In this document: piece after piece, positions 35,088-44,177 of the stretch
Numbering within the stretch: position 1 is the stretch's first letter
Layout: the number at the start of each line of letters is the position of its first letter
Source: Pollutimonas sp963706785
Lineage (GTDB): Bacteria > Pseudomonadota > Gammaproteobacteria > Burkholderiales > Burkholderiaceae_B
Direction of reading: 5' to 3'
Assembly: GCA_963706785.1 (NCBI GenBank)
Contig: CAVPNJ010000004.1
Span: forward strand, 310,001 to 374,000
DNA length: 64,000 nt
Program-made: the position numbers and the translations under genes
Notes under the pieces: generated by a model
What the model was told of the DNA's origin: nothing
Database searches by the model: none
What the model saw: only the letters and a program-made list of their open reading frames with translations

Positions 35088-35800
35088 ACAGCACCGCTGC
35101 GCTTGAAATCTCTAATTTACATGCCTGGTACGGCGAGTCCCATGTTCTGCACGGCGTATCCCTGAACGTGGCTCAAGGCGAGGTCGTAACGTTGCTGGGC
35201 CGTAATGGCGCTGGTCGCACGACGACCTTGCGAGCCATTCTGGGGCTGACCGGCACACGTAAAGGCTCGATCCGCGTCCAGGGCACCGAATCCATAAATC
35301 TGCCAACCTACCGTATTGCCCATCTGGGCATCGGCTATTGCCCTGAAGAGCGCGGCATTTTCGCCGGCCTTACATGCGAAGAGAACCTGCTATTGCCGCC
35401 AACCGTCGGTGACACGTTGGGCGGGGGTATGTCGCTGGCAGAAATCTACGACATGTTTCCCAATTTAGAGGAACGCAAAGATTCCCCCGGCACTCGACTC
35501 TCGGGCGGCGAACAGCAAATGCTGGCTGTAGCTCGCATTCTTCGCACCGGCGCGAATTTATTGTTACTGGACGAAATATCCGAAGGCCTGGCACCTGTCA
35601 TCGTGCAAGCGCTGGCACGCATGATCAAAGCACTAAAAGCCAAGGGTTACACCATCGTCATGGTCGAACAAAACTTCCGGTTCGCCGCACCTCTGGCGGA
35701 TCGATTCTATGTCATGGAACACGGCCAAATCGTCGAGCAGTTTAATTCCGCTGAACTACCAGCAAAACAAGATGTGCTTAATACGCTGCTAGGCGTGTGA
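35084..35800 (+). CDS. livF: Branched-chain amino acid-type ABC transporter ATP-binding protein LivF (system 1)
   Basis: Second ATPase of system 1, 238 residues. Signature RLSGGEQQMLAVAR and Walker B LLLLDEISEGLAP are intact. The Walker A reads GRNGAGRTT: the invariant Lys (position 45) is Arg. Arg variants occur in some LivF-like subunits as far as I recall, but nucleotide binding at this site may be weakened. It overlaps livG by four bases. The substrate-binding-protein gene follows after 49 bases. Confidence 0.92.
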   Translation: MNSTAALEISNLHAWYGESHVLHGVSLNVAQGEVVTLLGRNGAGRTTTLRAILGLTGTRKGSIRVQGTESINLPTYRIAHLGIGYCPEERGIFAGLTCEENLLLPPTVGDTLGGGMSLAEIYDMFPNLEERKDSPGTRLSGGEQQMLAVARILRTGANLLLLDEISEGLAPVIVQALARMIKALKAKGYTIVMVEQNFRFAAPLADRFYVMEHGQIVEQFNSAELPAKQDVLNTLLGV

Positions 35801-35849
35801 ACACGTAACAATCCGGGAAACCGGTATAACAAAATCAGGAGACTCTTCC

Positions 35850-37061
35850 ATGAAACTGCGCTTATTATCCGCTGCATTTGCTCTAGCCGGCCTTACATTG
35901 ACCGCCCCAGGGCATGCGGCCGGAATTTCCGATGACGTGATTCGTATCGGTTTCATCACCGATATGTCGGGTCTGTATTCCGATATCGACGGTCCGGCAG
36001 GCGCAGAAGCGATCCGCATGGCAATTGCCGATGCAGGCGGCGAAATCAACGGTAAAAAGATTGAACTGCTCGTGGCAGATCACCAAAACAAAGCCGACAT
36101 CGCATCGGCCCGGGCCCGCGAATGGTTTGACGAAAAGAAAATCGACGTCCTGATCGGCGGGACCAGCTCTGGCACTGCTCTGGCAATGGCCGGTGTCGCT
36201 GCCGAGAAAAAGAAACCTTTTATTTCCATTGGTGCAGGTGCGTCCGAACTGACCAACTCACAGTGCTCCCCATACACGGTTCACTATGCGTACGACACGA
36301 TCGCGCTGGCGCGCGGCACCGGCTCCGCCGTCGTAAAGAATGGGGGGAAATCCTGGTTCTTCCTGACTGCCGACTACGCATTCGGCCACGCGCTTGAGCG
36401 CGATACTGCCGCCGTCGTGAAGAAGGCAGGCGGTACCGTGGTCGGCGCGGTTCGCGCACCACTGAGCACGTCAGATTTCTCCTCGTTCATGCTGCAAGCG
36501 CAATCATCTGGTGCCAAGATTCTTGGCCTGGCCAACGCTGGCGGCGATTTCATTAACTCGGTCAAGGCCGCCAAGGAATTCGGCGTGACCAACACAATGA
36601 ACCTGGCCGGTTTGCTCGTGTTCATCAACGACGTACACGCGCTGGGACTTGAGACTACACAAGGGCTGTACCTTACCAGCGGCTGGTATTGGGACAAAGA
36701 CGATGCATCACGTAAATGGGGTGAGCGCTTCTACGAGAAGCACAAACGCATGCCGTCCTTCCTGCAAGCGGGCGACTACTCGGCTGTGGCCTTCTACCTG
36801 CGCGGGGTCAAGGCTAGCGGTACGGACGATGGCGATACGCTGATGAAGTGGATGAAATCCAATAAGGTCAACGACTTCTTTGCGACCAACGGTTATGTCC
36901 GCGAAGACGGCCGTATGGTTCACGACATGTATCTGATGCAAGTGAAGAAGCCCTCCGAATCCAAACGCCCATGGGACTACTACAAAATTGTAGAAACATT
37001 GCCAGGCGAGAAAGTCTACGCGTCCCTGGAAGAGTCCACCTGCAAGTTAATCAAAAAGTAA
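35850..37061 (+). CDS. ABC transporter periplasmic substrate-binding protein (system 1)
   Basis: Type I periplasmic binding protein of the Leu/Ile/Val-receptor family, 403 residues. A signal peptide ends at about residue 23 (GHAAG). The domain starts IRIGFITDMSGLYSDIDGPAG, and GGTSSGTALAM is conserved. AGGAG lies eight bases before the ATG. The ligand is not predictable; relatives import branched-chain amino acids, amides or aromatic acids. A 10-bp hairpin follows its stop codon, as is common after binding-protein genes. Confidence 0.92.
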   Translation: MKLRLLSAAFALAGLTLTAPGHAAGISDDVIRIGFITDMSGLYSDIDGPAGAEAIRMAIADAGGEINGKKIELLVADHQNKADIASARAREWFDEKKIDVLIGGTSSGTALAMAGVAAEKKKPFISIGAGASELTNSQCSPYTVHYAYDTIALARGTGSAVVKNGGKSWFFLTADYAFGHALERDTAAVVKKAGGTVVGAVRAPLSTSDFSSFMLQAQSSGAKILGLANAGGDFINSVKAAKEFGVTNTMNLAGLLVFINDVHALGLETTQGLYLTSGWYWDKDDASRKWGERFYEKHKRMPSFLQAGDYSAVAFYLRGVKASGTDDGDTLMKWMKSNKVNDFFATNGYVREDGRMVHDMYLMQVKKPSESKRPWDYYKIVETLPGEKVYASLEESTCKLIKK

Positions 37062-37080
37062 TCTCCTTTTCGCTATAAAA

Positions 37081-37112
37081 GCAATGCTCCAGCCAACACG
37101 CCGGAGCATTGC
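37081..37112 (+). promoter_or_regulatory. Intercistronic hairpin between binding-protein gene and livH (system 1)
   Basis: A perfect 10-bp stem (37081-37090 with 37103-37112) with a 12-base loop lies 20 bases after the binding-protein stop. No T run follows, so it is more likely an mRNA-stabilising or attenuating structure than a full terminator. It would favour higher expression of the binding protein than of the permease. Confidence 0.6.
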
Positions 37113-37159
37113 CGTTATTGCACTGCACATATTCGCTTCGTCATGGATTTCTTGCACAT

Positions 37160-38048
37160 ATGACTGAAATATTCGGCATACCTATCCAAGCGCTACTAGG
37201 TCAGCTCTTGCTGGGCTTGGTAAATGGATCGTTTTACGCAGTACTGTCTCTCGGCCTTGCTGTGATATTTGGTCTTCTTAATATCATCAATTTCGCACAC
37301 GGCGCCCTATATATGCTGGGCGCATTCCTGGCGTGGATGGGTCTGGCATACCTGGGCCTGAATTACTGGGTCATGCTGGTGATAACACCGGTTATCGTCG
37401 GCCTCGTTCGGAATACTTATCGAGCGCACGCTGATACGGCATCTGTATAAGCTTGATCATCTGTATGGCCTGCTCCTTACTTTCGGTATAACGTTGCTGC
37501 TCGAAGGCCTATTCCGCAGTTTCTATGGCGTATCTGGACAGCCTTATGCTACCCCCGCCCTTCTTCAAGGCGGTGTAAACCTCGGATTCATGTACCTGCC
37601 CATCTATCGGGCCTGGGTAGTGCTCGCCTCGCTGGTTGTTTGCTTTGCCACCTGGTTCGTTATTGAGAAAACCCGGCTGGGTGCCCTGCTTCGGGCCGGC
37701 ACCGAGAACCCTCGGCTGGTCGAAGCCTTCGGCGTAAACGTACCCTTGGTCGTCACCCTCACCTACGGTTTCGGCGTGGCGCTAGCGGGCTTTGCAGGTG
37801 TTCTTGCTGCACCTGTAATGCAAGTTTCTCCCCTTATGGGTTCCAACCTGATCATCGTGGTGTTCGCCGTGGTCGTTATCGGCGGAATGGGCTCCATCAT
37901 GGGTTCCATCGTTACCGGATTGGGACTCGGCGTAATCGAAGGTCTGACCAAGGTTTTCTGGCCTGAAGCGTCTAATACGGTCGTATTCATCATCATGGTA
38001 ATCGTTCTACTGTTACGCCCCGCAGGCCTCTTTGGGAAAGAAAAATGA
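37160..38048 (+). pseudogene. livH: LivH-type permease of system 1, frameshifted
   Basis: Inner-membrane permease of the HAAT importer. The N-terminal part (MTEIFGIPIQALLGQ ... NIINFAHGALYMLGAF) is intact up to VIVGL. An extra base near 37405 then diverts the frame to a stop at 37450. In the next frame the expected FGILIERTLIRHLYKLDH and the rest of the permease continue without defect to 38048, ending RPAGLFGKEK. Restored length is about 295 residues. The only lesion is this single base, so error or recent inactivation are both possible. Its stop overlaps the livM start (ATGA). Confidence 0.87.
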
Positions 38049-39016
38049 ATCGTCAATTAATAGGCTATTTACTGGTTGCGATCATTATTGCCTTCCTGCC
38101 GGCAATGGGCGCCTACCCTATATTCGTTATGAAGGTCATGTGCTACGCATTATTCGCATGCGCCTTCAACTTGCTGCTGGGCTATACAGGACTATTGTCA
38201 TTTGGTCATGCCGCATTCCTGGGCGGGGCCGCCTACGCCACTGGCCATGCACTGGCGGTATGGGGCGTGCCGACACTGGCGGGCTTGCTCTTTGGCACTG
38301 GGGTCGCTGCACTGCTGGGTCTGGTGATGGGGGCGTTGGCCATTCGACGTAGCGGTATCTACTTTGCCATGATCACCTTGGCCATGGCTCAAATGGTGTT
38401 CTTTTACTTTCTTCAAGCACCCTTTACACATGGCGAGGATGGCTTGCAGGGAATTCCGCGAGGTGATTTGCTCGGTCTGGATCTCAGCAATGACCTAAAT
38501 CTGTATTACGTGGTCATGGCAATTTTCATTGTCGGCTATGCCATTTGCTGGCGTACGATTAACTCACCCTTTGGTCAGGTGCTGAAAGCCATTCGCGAAA
38601 ATGAACCGCGTGCCATTTCGCTGGGTTATAACGTCGACAACTTCAAGCTACTTGTATTCGTGCTGTCAGCGGCCTTGGCTGGCCTGGCCGGCGCCACCAA
38701 AGCTCTGGTATTCGTCTCCGCCACATTGTCCGATGCCACGTGGCAAATGTCTGGCATGGTCATCCTTATGACGCTTATCGGCGGCCTTGGTACATTTACC
38801 GGTCCTGTCGTCGGCGCTTTCATCGTGGTCATGCTCGAGAATAAAGTGGGCGAGTTCGGACGTTTCCTTACCGAGACCACCGGCCTACAGTGGTTCCAGG
38901 TTCTTGGCGAATCCGTAACCATTGTTATTGGCCTTATCTTCATAATTTGCGTGATGGCCTTCCGCCGCGGTATTGTTGGCGAACTGGTCTATCGCTTCAA
39001 GATGAAAAAAGCATAA
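38045..39016 (+). CDS. livM: Branched-chain amino acid-type ABC transporter permease LivM (system 1)
   Basis: Second permease of system 1, 323 residues, with about nine membrane helices and conserved GYTGLLSFGHAAFLGGAAY and LAGATKALVF segments. The cytoplasmic EAA-like loop is AIRENEPRAISLGYN. It overlaps livH by four bases and is the last gene before a hairpin terminator shared with the convergent system 2. Confidence 0.94.
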   Translation: MNRQLIGYLLVAIIIAFLPAMGAYPIFVMKVMCYALFACAFNLLLGYTGLLSFGHAAFLGGAAYATGHALAVWGVPTLAGLLFGTGVAALLGLVMGALAIRRSGIYFAMITLAMAQMVFFYFLQAPFTHGEDGLQGIPRGDLLGLDLSNDLNLYYVVMAIFIVGYAICWRTINSPFGQVLKAIRENEPRAISLGYNVDNFKLLVFVLSAALAGLAGATKALVFVSATLSDATWQMSGMVILMTLIGGLGTFTGPVVGAFIVVMLENKVGEFGRFLTETTGLQWFQVLGESVTIVIGLIFIICVMAFRRGIVGELVYRFKMKKA

Positions 39017-39040
39017 TCTCTTGATCGGGGCGGCAATGAG

Positions 39041-39065
39041 AATGGGCACCCTTGGGGTGCCCATT
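39041..39065. terminator. Hairpin between the two convergent transporter clusters
   Basis: An 11-bp perfect stem (39041-39051 with 39055-39065) with a TTG loop lies between livM (plus) and livF of system 2 (minus). T runs are poor on both sides, but position and stability favour a bidirectional terminator. Confidence 0.65.
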
Positions 39066-39139
39066 TCAATTTACTAAAGCCAGAGCCGGTTTTTGGCAGC
39101 CAGGGAAAAATCAGCAGGGAGACGCCAGAACCTTTCCGC

Positions 39140-39919
39140 CTAGAGCGCAATGACTTCTTTCTTGGCATTACCCAAGCCCAGGTAACTTTCAATTACGCGC
39201 GGATTCCCGCTGAGCTCCTTAGCCCGTCCTTCGAGTACGATTTCGCCGGTCTCAAGTACATAGCCATAATCGGCAACCTGCAACGCTGCCCTGGCATTCT
39301 GTTCAACCAACAAGATTGCGACACCGGTACTGCGCAGCCGCGAGATGATCTGGAAAATCTCACGCACAATTTTCGGAGCCAGACCGAGGCTGGGTTCGTC
39401 AAGCATCAACAACTGCGGCTGAGCCATCAGCGCCCTGCCGACGGCAAGCATTTGCCGCTCACCACCAGACAGCGTCCCTGCCTCTTGGGTCCGTCGCTCG
39501 CGCAGGCGTGGAAACAAGTCATAGACCTCGTGTATGGTTTGTTTCCAACCGTGCTTGCCGGCACGATAGAGCCTGAAGCCGCCCAACAAAAGATTGTCTT
39601 CGACCGACATACTGCCAAACAATTCACGCTTTTCCGGCACCAGGGAGATCCCATCGGAGACCCGACGCTCGACCTGCCATGAACCTATTTCAGCGCCCAG
39701 ATACTGCACGGATCCAAGACTGTGACCCGACGCAGGTAATGATCCCATGATGGAATTCAATAAGGTTGACTTGCCTGCACCGTTCCCACCGATAACCGTC
39801 ACAATACTGCCACGGGTAACCAAGATATTGGCGCCGGTTACCGCATTTACTTTGCCATATTTGGCGGATAGGTCCGTGACCTTGAGAATCGGATGCTTAG
39901 GCTTACTTGTTGCGTTCAT
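39140..39919 (-). CDS. livF: Branched-chain amino acid-type ABC transporter ATP-binding protein LivF (system 2)
   Basis: A 259-residue ATPase of the second HAAT system, with a normal Walker A GGNGAGKST, signature TLSGGERQMLAVGRAL and Walker B LLMLDEPSLGLAP. It overlaps the upstream permease-ATPase fusion by four bases (ATGA) and is the last gene of its operon. Confidence 0.94.
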   Translation of the reverse strand: MNATSKPKHPILKVTDLSAKYGKVNAVTGANILVTRGSIVTVIGGNGAGKSTLLNSIMGSLPASGHSLGSVQYLGAEIGSWQVERRVSDGISLVPEKRELFGSMSVEDNLLLGGFRLYRAGKHGWKQTIHEVYDLFPRLRERRTQEAGTLSGGERQMLAVGRALMAQPQLLMLDEPSLGLAPKIVREIFQIISRLRSTGVAILLVEQNARAALQVADYGYVLETGEIVLEGRAKELSGNPRVIESYLGLGNAKKEVIAL

Positions 39920-41796
39920 GCGTTGCCCCTTGCTGCAGTGGCAGATGTTGGCCCGGAGGCAGCAGCAGGCGAGGAGTCTACCTCGACATAAGGTGCGTCG
40001 TTAAAATCGAGATCGTCGTCAATGCCGCCCAGGTAGGCTTCCAGTACTGCAGGGTTCTGCTGGATATCCGCAGGCAACCCTTCGGCAAGCTTGATACCAA
40101 AATCCATGACCAGAAGATGATCAGTAAGATTCATTACGAAATCCATATCGTGCTCTACCAAAAGAATACTCATGCCTTCGAGTCGCAATTGATCTAGGAC
40201 CTTGGCCAGTTCCTGTTTCTCTTTGTAGCGTAAGCCAGCAGCGGGTTCATCAAGCAGCAGCAATACCGGATCAGCCGCTAAAGCGCGGGCGATTTCCAGG
40301 ATGCGCTGCTGGCCTAGGGCCAGATTGCCAGCTTGTTCATACAAATAATCGCCCAAGCCCACGCGCTGAAGCTGCATGGCCGCTTCGTGCAGCAATTCAG
40401 CCTCATCACGCCGATCGGCATGCATAGCGGCTGCCAGTACGCCCACCTTGCTTCGCAGGTGAGCGCCCAGAGCGACGTTTTCGAGCACAGTCATGGTGGG
40501 TAAAAGCTGCACATGCTGGAAAGTTCGGCCGACACCAAGCTTGGCGATCTCGCGCGATGGAAGGACGTCAAGACGCTGCCCCATAAAGCGGACTTTACCG
40601 CTGGTCGATGGCAGCACCCCGGTGATCAGGTTGAATGTAGTGCTTTTGCCCGCCCCATTGGGCCCAATCAGCCCCATGATCTCGCCGGCTTTCAACGAGA
40701 AGCTGATATCGTTTACTGCGACGAGCCCCCCAAACTCCTTGCGGATCGCGTCGACCTCTAGCACTAGCGAACCTTTTTCGGGGCGGGCCCTTTGAACGAG
40801 CGCGGGAGCTACAGGCGGAGGAGCTATACGCCGTCTTTCGCTCTTTCCTGTAAGAGCCGACCACCACGTAGACAAAATGGGCCATACGCCGTCGCGGGCA
40901 TATTGCAATACGAGAACCATGAGCACACCGAAAACAATAAGTTCAAAATTCGCAGTGGTGTCGAGGATTTTCGGCAATACGTTCTGCAATTGATCTTTAA
41001 GGGTCAGGATGAGCCCCGAGCCAAGCACGGCGCCCCAAACGCTACCCGCCCCCCCGACCACCGCCATGAACAGATATTCGATGCCATAGTTCAAACCAAA
41101 AGGACTGGGGCTGACGGCCCGTTGCATGTGGGCGTACAGCCAGCCCGATAGGCAAGCCAGCAATGCGGCATATACAAAAATAATAACTTTGTAGCTGGCC
41201 ATATTGATGCCGAAGGATTCGGCCATGCCACCGCCGCTTTTAAGAGCCCGTATGGCGCGGCCAGGGCGGGAGTCAAGTAAATTACGAGTGGCCCACATAG
41301 AAAGCAATACAGCGATCCAGATCAGGTAGTAAATGTAACGGCCGTTGCCCAACGATACGCCGAAAATTTCTATTGGCGCGATGCCGGCGATACCGTCATA
41401 TTGGCCCAGGAATTCCAGGTTCCCGAACAGGTAATACAAGGAAAGGCTCCAGGCCAGCGTACCCAACGGAAGGTAATGGCCGGACAAGCGCAGCGTAATG
41501 GCACCCAGGACATAGGCCACCACGAAGGTAACGGCGAGCCCGATCAGAAGGGCCACCCACGGCGACCAGCCTATCGACGTCGTCAACCAGGCAGTGGTGT
41601 ACGCGCCTATGCCAACGAACGCCGCCTGGCCAAATGACGTCAGGCCGCCGACGCCAGTCAGCAGAACAAGCCCCAGTACCACAAGGCTGGCCAGGCCGAC
41701 ATAATTCAAGTGAGTGATCCAGAACTCCGGCGTGCTGGACAACATAGGCAATGCTGCCAAAACGATGATGACCAAAGCGAGCAGTAAGCGGTTCAT
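39916..41796 (-). CDS. Fused LivM permease / LivG ATP-binding protein (system 2)
   Basis: A 626-residue fusion. The N-terminal half (about 1-310) is a LivM-type permease with about nine helices and GLTSFGQAAFVGIGAYT. A linker of about 40 residues leads to a LivG-type ATPase (about 345-600) with Walker A GPNGAGKST, signature NLALGQQRILEIARAL and Walker B LLLLDEPAAGL. Such permease-ATPase fusions are known in HAAT systems. Together with the separate LivF and LivH it supplies a full transporter. It lies three bases after livH of system 2. Confidence 0.94.
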   Translation of the reverse strand: MNRLLLALVIIVLAALPMLSSTPEFWITHLNYVGLASLVVLGLVLLTGVGGLTSFGQAAFVGIGAYTTAWLTTSIGWSPWVALLIGLAVTFVVAYVLGAITLRLSGHYLPLGTLAWSLSLYYLFGNLEFLGQYDGIAGIAPIEIFGVSLGNGRYIYYLIWIAVLLSMWATRNLLDSRPGRAIRALKSGGGMAESFGINMASYKVIIFVYAALLACLSGWLYAHMQRAVSPSPFGLNYGIEYLFMAVVGGAGSVWGAVLGSGLILTLKDQLQNVLPKILDTTANFELIVFGVLMVLVLQYARDGVWPILSTWWSALTGKSERRRIAPPPVAPALVQRARPEKGSLVLEVDAIRKEFGGLVAVNDISFSLKAGEIMGLIGPNGAGKSTTFNLITGVLPSTSGKVRFMGQRLDVLPSREIAKLGVGRTFQHVQLLPTMTVLENVALGAHLRSKVGVLAAAMHADRRDEAELLHEAAMQLQRVGLGDYLYEQAGNLALGQQRILEIARALAADPVLLLLDEPAAGLRYKEKQELAKVLDQLRLEGMSILLVEHDMDFVMNLTDHLLVMDFGIKLAEGLPADIQQNPAVLEAYLGGIDDDLDFNDAPYVEVDSSPAAASGPTSATAARGNA

Positions 41797-41799
41797 GAT

Positions 41800-42837
41800 T
41801 TATTCCTCATCGTCCGAATGGTGAACGCCGAAAGAACGCCACAGCAACACGGGAATAATCAAGGTGAACACGATAACTTCTTTATAGGCGCTGGCCCAGA
41901 ACGACGAAAAAGCTTCGAGGATTCCCACAAACAAGGCGCCGACCGCTGCGATCGGATAACTTATCAGCCCACCGAAGATCGCTGCAACGAAGCCCTTTAG
42001 CCCGATCAGGAAACCCGTGTCGTAATAAATGGTCGTAACCGGGGCGATCAGCATGCCTGATAAGGCTCCGATAGATGCGGCCAAGGTGAAGGTAAGGCTG
42101 CCCGACATGTTTGTACTAATACCTACCAGACGGGCGCCCCTGCGATTGACTGCGGTCGCTCGTAAAGCGCGGCCGTACAATGTCTTGCCAAAAAACAACC
42201 ACAGGCCAATGATCAGCAATGCGCATGTGCCTAGAACAAAAAAGGTCTGGGCCGACCAGCTAACTGGGCCCATTTGAACCGCGCCTTCCATGAACGGAGG
42301 AGTCCGCCAGCCCTCGGCGCCAAAAAATACCAAAGCCAGCCCGGTAAGGGCGAAGTGCACGGCCACGGAAATAATCAACAAAACCAACACACTGGCTTCG
42401 GCGACCGGCTGATACACCAAGCGGTAAAGCATCGGGCCCAAAGGCACAACCAGGACCATGGAAAACAGCACGTTGATCCACAGCGAAGTATCTTTGCTGA
42501 CGATGTATGGGGCCAGCAAGTACAACACTATCGGCAACAATAAGGACCATGAAAAAGTCTTCCCGATGCCTGACCAGTTTTTGCTGCGCGACGCCGCTAT
42601 GACCTCTACGGCGAAGACAATGGCGCCAACAATCACCAGCAGATTCACAGTACCAGGAATGCGCCCATTGACCATGAAAGCGAGTGTTAGTGCGCCGAAT
42701 GCGACGAACTCGCCCTGCGGAATGAAAATGACACGCGTAACCAGAAATACCAGTACCAGCGCCAGACCCAATAAGGCATAAATGGCGCCGTTCATGACAC
42801 CATCTTGCAGCAGGATCAGTAAAATTGTTGAATCCAT
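41800..42837 (-). CDS. livH: Branched-chain amino acid-type ABC transporter permease LivH (system 2)
   Basis: Membrane permease with about eight helices and the conserved TRVIFIPQGEFVAFGAL segment near the N-terminus and SIGALSGMLIAPVTT later. The open frame runs up to 42930. The ATG at 42837 begins the typical MDSTILLILLQDG; an ATG at 42852 is an alternative. The protein ends HHSDDEE. It is separated from its binding-protein gene by about 170 bases containing three hairpins. Confidence 0.9.
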   Translation of the reverse strand: MDSTILLILLQDGVMNGAIYALLGLALVLVFLVTRVIFIPQGEFVAFGALTLAFMVNGRIPGTVNLLVIVGAIVFAVEVIAASRSKNWSGIGKTFSWSLLLPIVLYLLAPYIVSKDTSLWINVLFSMVLVVPLGPMLYRLVYQPVAEASVLVLLIISVAVHFALTGLALVFFGAEGWRTPPFMEGAVQMGPVSWSAQTFFVLGTCALLIIGLWLFFGKTLYGRALRATAVNRRGARLVGISTNMSGSLTFTLAASIGALSGMLIAPVTTIYYDTGFLIGLKGFVAAIFGGLISYPIAAVGALFVGILEAFSSFWASAYKEVIVFTLIIPVLLWRSFGVHHSDDEE

Positions 42838-42858
42838 TCCGGACAACACCATAACAAT

Positions 42859-42993
42859 GGGGTGCCTTCGGGTTGCACCCCTACATCGGACAAAGACATA
42901 AATACCGGCCTGTCGGGCCGGTATTGGCATCAGCTAATTCGTTTCGTCGCAAGGCAACGAACGCGTAGGCCCGATCATGAAACGCATCGGGCC
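42859..42993 (-). promoter_or_regulatory. Three successive hairpins between binding-protein gene and livH (system 2)
   Basis: Stem 1 is 42968-42975 with 42986-42993 (8 bp, 10-base loop). Stem 2 is 42901-42910 with 42916-42925 (10 bp perfect, 5-base loop), followed on the minus strand by T-rich sequence. Stem 3 is 42859-42865 with 42875-42881 (7 bp). They lie in the mRNA after the abundant binding protein and probably set the binding-protein to permease ratio by stabilisation or partial termination. Confidence 0.6.
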
Positions 42994-43007
42994 CGGCATT
43001 GTAAGGT

Positions 43008-44177
43008 TTAGAGCTCGGGCTGATACGTCCATGCGCCGTCGACCACTTTGACCATTACGCGAGCCCGCTCATCGAAACCGGCATGATTAGTCGGCGACAT
43101 GTTGAAGACGCCTTGCGAAGCGGGCAAGTCCTTGATCTGCTCGATGGCGTCACGTAACGCCTGGCGGAATTGCGGTGTGCCTGGTTTTGCACCGGTCTTC
43201 AGAGCGCCCGGAATGGCAGTGGCCACCAGCAAGCCCGCGTCCCACATGTGTCCGCCGAACGTGTTGATCGTACCAGCGCCGTACTTCGCCTCGTATTTGG
43301 TTTTATATTCGAGAGCGCTTTTCTTGACCGGATTGCTATCTGGCAACTGGTCGGCCACCAACAATGGGCCGGCAGGCAGGATCATGTCGTTGCAATCTTT
43401 ACCACAGACGCGCAGCACATCGTTATTGGCGGCCCCATGGGTTTGGTACATGATGCCTTTATAGCCACGGCTTTTGAGTTCGCGCTGCGGCAGCGCTACA
43501 GGCGTACCCGAGCCGGCTACCAAAATGCCATCAGGTTTTGCTGCAACAAGCTTGAGTGCCTGGCCCGTTACGCTGGTATCAGTACGACCATAGCGTTCAA
43601 CGCCTACCATCTTGATACCCTTGGCCTTGGCCGCCTCGGTCATGACATTCAACCAACCTTCGCCGTAAGCATCGCTATAGCCAATAAAGCCCAGAGTTTT
43701 CACGCCCTGCTTGGCCATGGCATCAGCCAGCGCGCTCGCCATTAGCTGATCGTTTTGGGGTGTCTTGAACACCCACTTGCGTGCGCCTTCGACGGGTTCA
43801 ACAATTTTCGCGTTTGCCGCAACACTGATCATCGGAGTGCTGGTTTCACCCGCCACATCAACCATTGCGAGCGACCCAGGCGTTACAGAAGTGCCGATCA
43901 CCACATCGACCTTATCGTCAGTGATGAGCTTGCGCATATTCTTGACTGCGACCGTCGTGTCAGTGCCATCATCGAGCACGATATATTCGATTTTCTGACC
44001 ACCGATCTGGGTAGGCAGCAATGCGACCGTGTTGCGCTCCGGAATGCCCAGCGACGCTGCTGGACCGGTACTGGCGACGGTGATGCCCACCTTGATCTGT
44101 GCGGAAGCAAGCAAGGGCAGAGCGAACGCAACGGCTCCTGCCAGCACAGAAAGTCGAACTGACTGATTGAAATTCAT
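43008..44177 (-). CDS. ABC transporter periplasmic substrate-binding protein (system 2)
   Basis: Type I periplasmic binding protein, 389 residues. A signal peptide ends LLASAQ. The mature protein starts KVGITVASTGPAASLGIPE and contains VDVVIGTSVTPGSLAM. ATG 44177 is chosen over a TTG 15 codons upstream because it starts the signal peptide. It heads the system 2 operon (binding protein, livH, livM-livG, livF) and diverges from msrB. The ligand is unknown; it is only distantly like the system 1 binding protein. Confidence 0.92.
   Translation of the reverse strand: MNFNQSVRLSVLAGAVAFALPLLASAQIKVGITVASTGPAASLGIPERNTVALLPTQIGGQKIEYIVLDDGTDTTVAVKNMRKLITDDKVDVVIGTSVTPGSLAMVDVAGETSTPMISVAANAKIVEPVEGARKWVFKTPQNDQLMASALADAMAKQGVKTLGFIGYSDAYGEGWLNVMTEAAKAKGIKMVGVERYGRTDTSVTGQALKLVAAKPDGILVAGSGTPVALPQRELKSRGYKGIMYQTHGAANNDVLRVCGKDCNDMILPAGPLLVADQLPDSNPVKKSALEYKTKYEAKYGAGTINTFGGHMWDAGLLVATAIPGALKTGAKPGTPQFRQALRDAIEQIKDLPASQGVFNMSPTNHAGFDERARVMVKVVDGAWTYQPEL

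Noticed and set aside
34314..44177. Possible recent tandem duplication or genomic island of transporter genes
   Set aside because: The two systems differ in architecture and in the binding protein, and there are no flanking repeats, integrase or tRNA.
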